Assembly: GCA_905250025.1 (NCBI GenBank)
Contig: CAJNOJ010000006.1
Coordinates: 620,001 to 684,000, forward strand
Direction of reading: 5' to 3'
DNA: 64,000 nt
Origin: Adineta ricciae
Taxonomy: Eukaryota > Rotifera > Eurotatoria > Adinetida > Adinetidae
Below the pieces are notes generated by a model, which was not told where the DNA came from, ran no database searches, and was given only the letters and a program-made list of their open reading frames with translations. The position numbers and the translations under genes were made by a program. Shown piece after piece: positions 62,810 through 64,000 of this stretch. Numbering within the stretch: position 1 is the stretch's first letter; every line of letters starts with the position of its first letter.

Positions 62810-63471
62810 GTTTTGCTAGATAACCAAATAGAGAGAGTATTTCGCCATCGTTTCATATCAACTCGACACTTACATATCTAGAAATCGAATCTCTCGTTTG
62901 TACACTCGTCACCGGCAATAAGAAAAAGGACGCACTGCTCTATGCTTCTCTCTTAACGTCGTTGAACGATCATATCTAAAGTAGCGAGAAAGAATCAGAT
63001 ATTTCAATCCTACATTGAAGATTTATTTTATTTCCCTGCTTGTTAAATGATTTAAATGCACGCGTAAATAAATGAAAAAAAAGAGCAACTGCACTCATTG
63101 AATTATCGTATAAGAGAAGAAAATGAATTATTTTTCTTGGCTACACATTCATTCTCTACTACAGACAAACGAACAATTAAGTTTCGAATAACAAACACAC
63201 GCTAAGAGACAATGAAAAAGAAAGAAAAACGAACGAAAGAACACCGTAAACTGATATATCTGAAGCATGCTGAGAGATGACGTAATAGAGAATGAGAGAG
63301 ATAGATCAGAAAAACCCGTATGATCATATAAATTATAACATGATATGAATAATGACATAGATGAATAGAAAGAGGAGAAAACCAAACAATCGTTTGATGC
63401 ACAACACAACATTGAATTATTTTTGGTTTTATTCGTTGATTTTGTTGATAAATACGTGTCGATGACGATAT
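62810..63471. other. Spacer between PAN3 and Jupiter genes
   Basis: Contains a possible upstream PAN3 exon near 62870-62960 and the AT-rich 3' flank of the Jupiter gene. No further exon is firmly supported. Confidence 0.45.
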
Positions 63472-63868
63472 TTACCAAAGTGGACCATTGGATCGACCAC
63501 CAGGCGGATGGAATACACGAACACTTGTATGCGTATTCTACAAAGCAGAAAATCAGATAGTTGCAACCGTGGAATCAGCTGGTATCGAAATAGGAGGCAA
63601 ACTATAAATTTTATTCGTCTTACTTTTGCATTGCTATGTCCATTAGTGTCATTTGAGTGACCATTTGTAGACTTATCAGCTGCTGCCTGTTCTTGACCAT
63701 TTCCATTAGTAGTCGAATTATCATCTGATTTCTCTTCTTGTTCCTGTTCCGGTGTTTTCACTGTGTCATCTGACTGTTTGCCATTATCTTTAATATCCAT
63801 TTGTTCGAGTTTCGAATTTAAACCATCTTTAGTTGAATACGATTCGCCACTAATTGGATTGTAACCCA
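63472..63868 (-). CDS. Jupiter-type microtubule-associated protein, last two exons (partial)
   Basis: The end of a gene that continues past the right edge. The exon from 63868 carries GYNPISGESYSTKDGLNSKL, which resembles GNPVTGEGYK near the end of fly Jupiter, then a Gln/Glu/Asn-rich stretch. After a short intron (about 63537-63625) the last exon reads TSVRVFHPPGGRSNGPLW and stops. Jupiter/JPT proteins are small, disordered microtubule binders with PPGG motifs, and fly Jupiter ends PPGGYSSGLW. The match is short but specific in place and order. Upstream exons with the N-terminal RPPGG motif would lie beyond 64000. Confidence 0.68.
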
Positions 63869-64000
63869 CTAGAAGAAAGTGAAATCAGAGATAATTCCAT
63901 TCGGCTAAATGGAATCGAATATCAAATCATATAGAGAGCACATTGCGAAGCAAAATGAAATGAATTGAAGCAGTAGACTTGTCTCTGTCTGAACATTCCA

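Overview
This window is nuclear DNA of a small, gene-dense, AT-rich animal genome. It holds about two dozen genes on both strands. Most introns are only about 45-65 nt with GT..AG ends, and intergenic spaces are short. The family set is metazoan: USP34, MROH1, GPATCH1, a CatSper-type sperm channel, LMBRD1, a Hedgehog-type Hog domain, DYNC2I2, stomatin, VGLL4, SRPK, CDC16, GTF3C6, RBM24/38, PAN3 and Jupiter. Gene density, tiny introns, orphan secreted Cys-rich and multi-membrane-span proteins, and possible collapsed haplotype copies suggest a bdelloid rotifer (Adineta/Rotaria-like). That assignment is inference.

Layout: 1-18.1 kb is a plus-strand run: the 3' part of USP34, a complete MROH1-like HEAT-repeat gene, GPATCH1 and a CATSPER4-like channel. 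At 18.1-27.3 kb lie LMBRD1 (minus), a divergent secreted protein with a C-terminal Hog autoprocessing domain, an orphan multi-span protein, the dynein-2 intermediate chain DYNC2I2, and a small unrecognised minus-strand gene. At 27.7-29.2 kb two metallothionein genes sit head to head in a large, nearly perfect inverted repeat; each promoter carries a metal-response-element core and a TATA box. At 29.9-41.4 kb are stomatin (with two candidate first exons), a small orphan, an LRRC74-like LRR gene, a VGLL4/Tgi-like co-factor with three TDU motifs, and an unrecognised minus-strand gene. At 42.8-51.3 kb are SRPK, CDC16 and GTF3C6. At 51.7-54 kb are an orphan secreted Cys-rich gene and a decayed fragment resembling the end of an ionotropic glutamate receptor. 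At 54.3-64 kb are RBM24/38, an unrecognised Tyr/Pro-rich gene, PAN3 and the end of a Jupiter gene, all on the minus strand.

There is no operon-like logic. Shared themes are ubiquitin/APC control (USP34, CDC16), mRNA processing and decay (GPATCH1, SRPK, RBM24/38, PAN3), cilia and sperm motility (CATSPER4-like, DYNC2I2) and metal or vitamin handling (metallothioneins, LMBRD1). Two places look like assembly seams: an N gap at 45077-45103 flanked by a perfect 194-bp duplication, and a single n at 47336 flanked by a diverged duplication of about 220 bp. I saw no retroelement, virus-like element, CRISPR array or tRNA/rRNA gene that I could support.
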